Source: Actinomycetota bacterium
Lineage (GTDB): Bacteria; Actinomycetota; Actinomycetes; S36-B12; UBA5976
Assembly: GCA_947491175.1 (NCBI GenBank)
Contig: CANLIF010000058.1
Coordinates: 1 to 7,876 of the forward strand
Direction of reading: 5' to 3'
DNA length: 7,876 nucleotides
Shown: piece by piece, positions 5,796 to 7,876 of the stretch
How positions within the stretch are numbered: position 1 is the first letter of the stretch
Layout of the letters: the number at the start of each line of letters is the position of its first letter
Position numbers and translations under genes: made by a program
The notes under the pieces: generated by a model
The model's input: only the letters and a program-made list of their open reading frames with translations
Databases searched by the model: none
What the model was told of the DNA's origin: nothing

Positions 5796-7145
5796 CTAGG
5801 TATTGGTCTTACCCATAATTGTTCGTGCCGTTGCCGCTGTGACAACCGAACCAGTTACAACTACCCCAACGCCATTCAAGCCGGCGTCATCTGCCATTGC
5901 TATCGCGCGATCAATTGCACTTGTCAGATTCGATTCAACATGTACCCGATCTTCGCCAAATACTTGATTTGCTAACTCTGCAATTTCGGTAGCCAACATT
6001 GCGCGCTGAGCTCCGTTCCAAGTAACAACAACATCTGTCATAACTGGTTCGAGTGCCTGCAACACACCAATCACATCTTTATCTGCCATAACCGAGATCA
6101 CGCCGATTACTTGCTCGAAAGTAAATGATTCTTCGAGCGCAGTTGCTAACACTGCTGCGCCATGTGGGTTATGTGCGGCATCGACAATTACGGTTGGGCT
6201 TCGGCGAACAATTTCTAATCTGCCTGGCGAAGTAACGGAACCAAAGCCTTCGCGTACGGCATCAATATCCAAAGTTAGAGTGCCACCAAAAAACGCTTCA
6301 ACTGCAGCTAATGCCACTGAGGCATTTGCTGCTTGGTGTGCGCCAAACAATGGCAAAAGAATTTCGTCATAGGAACCATTAAGGCCATCAAGGTTTAATA
6401 CTTGGCCACCGATAGCTAGTGCGCGATCCCGAACTGAAAATTCAACACCTTGTCGAGCGACCATGGCATCGACTGTGGCTGCGCGCGCTAATAAAACTTC
6501 AGCTGGGCCAGGATCTTGATACGAGAGCACTGCTATCGAACCAGACTTTATGATTCCAGATTTTTCAATTGCAATCTTTTCAACGGTGTCTCCCAAGTAG
6601 TCCGTATGATCCAGACCGATTGGTGTAACAACGCTAACTAGCGGCGCGACAACGTTGGTTGCATCCCACGCGCCACCCATTCCAACTTCGACAACAGCAA
6701 CATCGACCGGCGCATCCGCAAATGCTGCGAAGGCCATTCCGGTGAGCACTTCGAAGTAAGACATTGCGGGACCGCCATTGGCCAAACTTTCACTGTCAAC
6801 GATTGCCAGGTAGGGCTCAAGCTCGTCGTAAATCTCAACGAACTTTTCAGCTGGAATTGGTGCGCCACTTAGTCGAATCCGCTCGGTTACTTGATGTAGG
6901 TGTGGACTGGTAACCAAACCCGTTTTTAAGCCCATTGAACTTAGTAATGACTCGATCATCCGAGCCGTTGAAGTCTTTCCATTCGTTCCAGTTACGTGAA
7001 TCACTGGATACGCAAATTGCGGGTCGCCCAAAAGCGTCATTAAATGGCTGATTCGATCCAGACTTGGTTCGATTTTGGTTTCTGGCCAGCGAGATTCCAA
7101 GACCTCTTCAACGCGCAACAGTTCTTGGATTTCGGGCAAAGTCAT
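5796..7145 (-). CDS. folC: Folylpolyglutamate synthase / dihydrofolate synthase
   Basis: Mur-ligase-family enzyme that joins L-glutamate to dihydropteroate (dihydrofolate synthase) and extends the polyglutamate tail of folates, using ATP; cytosolic. At 449 aa it has the family's usual length. Motifs in order are the P-loop VTGTNGKTS (51-59), the folate-site loop VTSPHLHQVTERI (78-90), VEVGMGG followed by DATN (152-164), PIGLDHTDYLG (175-185), IEKSGIIK (193-200, with K195 likely the carbamylated lysine), GAHQAANASVALAA (268-281), SPGRLE (306-311), DAAHNPHGA (322-330) and MADKD (353-357). All are intact. ATG at 7145 has no Shine-Dalgarno but lies 6 nt after a TAGAAT hexamer, suggesting a leaderless mRNA. 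It is the first gene of the apparent minus-strand operon and is divergent from valS. Whether it is bifunctional, as in most bacteria with a single folC, is inferred. Confidence 0.96.
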   Translation of the reverse strand: MTLPEIQELLRVEEVLESRWPETKIEPSLDRISHLMTLLGDPQFAYPVIHVTGTNGKTSTARMIESLLSSMGLKTGLVTSPHLHQVTERIRLSGAPIPAEKFVEIYDELEPYLAIVDSESLANGGPAMSYFEVLTGMAFAAFADAPVDVAVVEVGMGGAWDATNVVAPLVSVVTPIGLDHTDYLGDTVEKIAIEKSGIIKSGSIAVLSYQDPGPAEVLLARAATVDAMVARQGVEFSVRDRALAIGGQVLNLDGLNGSYDEILLPLFGAHQAANASVALAAVEAFFGGTLTLDIDAVREGFGSVTSPGRLEIVRRSPTVIVDAAHNPHGAAVLATALEESFTFEQVIGVISVMADKDVIGVLQALEPVMTDVVVTWNGAQRAMLATEIAELANQVFGEDRVHVESNLTSAIDRAIAMADDAGLNGVGVVVTGSVVTAATARTIMGKTNT

Positions 7146-7151
7146 GGATTC

Positions 7152-7157
7152 ATTCTA
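7152..7157 (-). promoter_or_regulatory. Candidate -10 element of folC, giving a leaderless transcript
   Basis: TAGAAT on the minus strand (five of six to TATAAT) ends 6 nt before the folC ATG. Transcription starting about 7 nt after a -10 would begin at or within a base of that ATG. No Shine-Dalgarno is present. The expected -35 position falls on AATCCT, a poor match, which is common for actinobacterial promoters that depend mainly on the -10. This would be the promoter of the folC-DUF4233-ndk-TIGR03960-TIGR03936 operon. Confidence 0.5.
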
Positions 7158-7174
7158 ATTGTCTTTGATTGTCT
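7158..7174. repeat. Tandem ATTGTCT direct repeat in the folC/valS spacer
   Basis: ATTGTCT occurs at 7158-7164 and again at 7168-7174, separated by TTG, so the two copies have a 10-bp period (about one helical turn). They lie between the two candidate -10 elements of the divergent genes. Such spacing would place two copies of a binding site on the same DNA face, but the repeat is short and no regulator is identified. Confidence 0.45.
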
Positions 7175-7179
7175 AGGAT
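7174..7179 (+). promoter_or_regulatory. Candidate -10 element of valS
   Basis: TAGGAT on the plus strand fits the TANNNT -10 pattern and ends 8 nt before the valS ATG, so the transcript would be leaderless or carry only a few leader nucleotides. An AGGG (7181-7184) sits only 3 nt from the ATG, too close to be a normal Shine-Dalgarno. The place where a -35 would lie (about 7151-7156) coincides with the folC -10, so the two promoters overlap. Confidence 0.42.
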
Positions 7180-7187
7180 TAGGGATC

Positions 7188-7876
7188 ATGAGCGCGCAAC
7201 GAATGCCTGAAAAGCCAACACTTGACGGTTTGGAATCAAAGTGGATGCAGACCTGGGATAAAGCAGGAACCTATTCATTTGATCGCAGCGCAACTCGGGA
7301 AAATGTTTTCAGTATTGATACTCCCCCGCCGACTGTAAGTGGATCGCTGCACGTTGGTCACGTTTTTTCTTACACACACATTGACTGCGTTGCGCGATAC
7401 CAAAGAATGAATGGCAAGTCGGTTTTCTATCCAATGGGTTGGGATGACAATGGGCTGCCAACTGAACGGCGCGTGCAAAACTACTTTGGCGTACGTTGTG
7501 ATCCCTCACTTCCATATGAGCCAAATTTTCAGCCACCGAGTGAACCAGGCAAAGACCAGATCGCGATTTCCCGCAGGAACTTCGTCGAACTTTGTGAACA
7601 GTTAACAGTTGAAGATGAAAAAGCTTTCGAAGAACTATGGCGCCGGCTAGGTACCAGTGTTGACTGGAAGTTGACCTACCAAACAATTGATACGCAAGCT
7701 CGAGCAGTTTCGCAGCGCATGTTCCTAAACAATCTTTCGCGCGGTGAGGCTTACCAGAGTGAAGCGCCAACACTTTGGGATGTAACTTTCCGGACTGCAG
7801 TCGCACAAGCTGAATTAGAAGACCGCGAACGCCCAGGTGCTTACCACCGGATTTCATTCCACAAGCCAGACGGCAA
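7188..7876 (+). CDS. valS: Valyl-tRNA synthetase, archaeal/rickettsial type (ValS type 2), N-terminal part
   Basis: Class I aminoacyl-tRNA synthetase charging tRNA-Val. The first 229 codons are present and the frame is open to the window edge, about a quarter of a full protein. Landmarks are the HIGH-type signature HVGH (55-58) within IDTPPPTVSGSLHVGHVFSY, GWDDNGLPTERRV (84-96), then ELWRRLGTSVDW (149-160) leading towards the CP1 editing insert. These stretches, especially PPPTVSGSLHVGHVFSY and WDDNGLPTER, match the archaeal/rickettsial-like ValS group rather than the E. coli/Bacillus type, whose counterpart of the second stretch is usually a WxPGxDHAGIATQ form. The segment LWDVTFRTAVAQAE (196-209) replaces the LWCPRCETAIAQAE form, so the CPxC cysteines are absent. 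ATG at 7188 is chosen because homology follows shortly after; ATG at 7203 is also in frame. KMSKS lies outside the window. It is divergent from folC, 42 bp away. Confidence 0.94.
   Translation, partial: MSAQRMPEKPTLDGLESKWMQTWDKAGTYSFDRSATRENVFSIDTPPPTVSGSLHVGHVFSYTHIDCVARYQRMNGKSVFYPMGWDDNGLPTERRVQNYFGVRCDPSLPYEPNFQPPSEPGKDQIAISRRNFVELCEQLTVEDEKAFEELWRRLGTSVDWKLTYQTIDTQARAVSQRMFLNNLSRGEAYQSEAPTLWDVTFRTAVAQAELEDRERPGAYHRISFHKPDG

Noticed and set aside
5780..5845. TTG start extending the DUF4233 protein by 22 residues
   Set aside because: It would overlap folC by 50 bp, has a rare start codon and adds a polar segment before the first hydrophobic helix.
7309..7857. 182-codon open frame on the minus strand inside valS
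   Set aside because: The plus strand here encodes clear ValS motifs (HVGH, WDDNGLPTER) without interruption; the antisense translation shows no recognisable domain.
1..7876. Mobile element, CRISPR array, defence system or phage genes
   Set aside because: Every sizeable open frame is explained by housekeeping or conserved families; no transposase, integrase, spaced repeat array or unusual composition island was seen.

Overview
The window looks like a chromosomal housekeeping segment of a streamlined, moderate-GC actinobacterium. The gene order rplU, rne, radical-SAM pair, ndk, DUF4233 gene, folC, valS is an actinobacterial arrangement. RNase E carries its long charged extension at the N-terminus, DUF4233 is an actinobacterial family, and base composition by eye is near-even rather than GC-rich. 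Freshwater planktonic lineages (acI/Nanopelagicales, or small Microbacteriaceae-like taxa) would fit, but this is inference and the genus cannot be fixed from the sequence.

Layout: seven genes lie on the minus strand, so they are transcribed from right to left. folC (5796-7145), the DUF4233 membrane protein gene (5444-5779), ndk (5026-5433), a TIGR03960-type radical SAM gene (3063-5015) and a TIGR03936/DUF2344 gene (2330-3073) are separated by only 16, 10 and 10 bp and then an 11-bp overlap. They look like one operon. After a 99-bp gap with a possible promoter and a UUCG-capped hairpin come rne (164-2230), then an 86-bp gap with a long stem-loop followed by a U-run, then the first 25 codons of rplU (1-77). 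On the plus strand, the first 229 codons of valS start at 7188, divergent from folC across a 42-bp spacer.

Functionally the window groups folate polyglutamylation (FolC), nucleotide balancing (Ndk), RNA decay and processing (RNase E), translation (L21, ValS) and a conserved but uncharacterised radical SAM/DUF2344 pair. No mobile element, CRISPR array, tRNA, rRNA or phage gene was seen, and no stretch over 300 bp lacks a gene. The points most worth a second look are the unknown radical SAM/DUF2344 pair with its second cysteine cluster, the archaeal/rickettsial-type ValS that has lost a CPxC motif, the compact folC/valS divergent promoter with apparently leaderless starts, and the structured leaders before rne and rplU.
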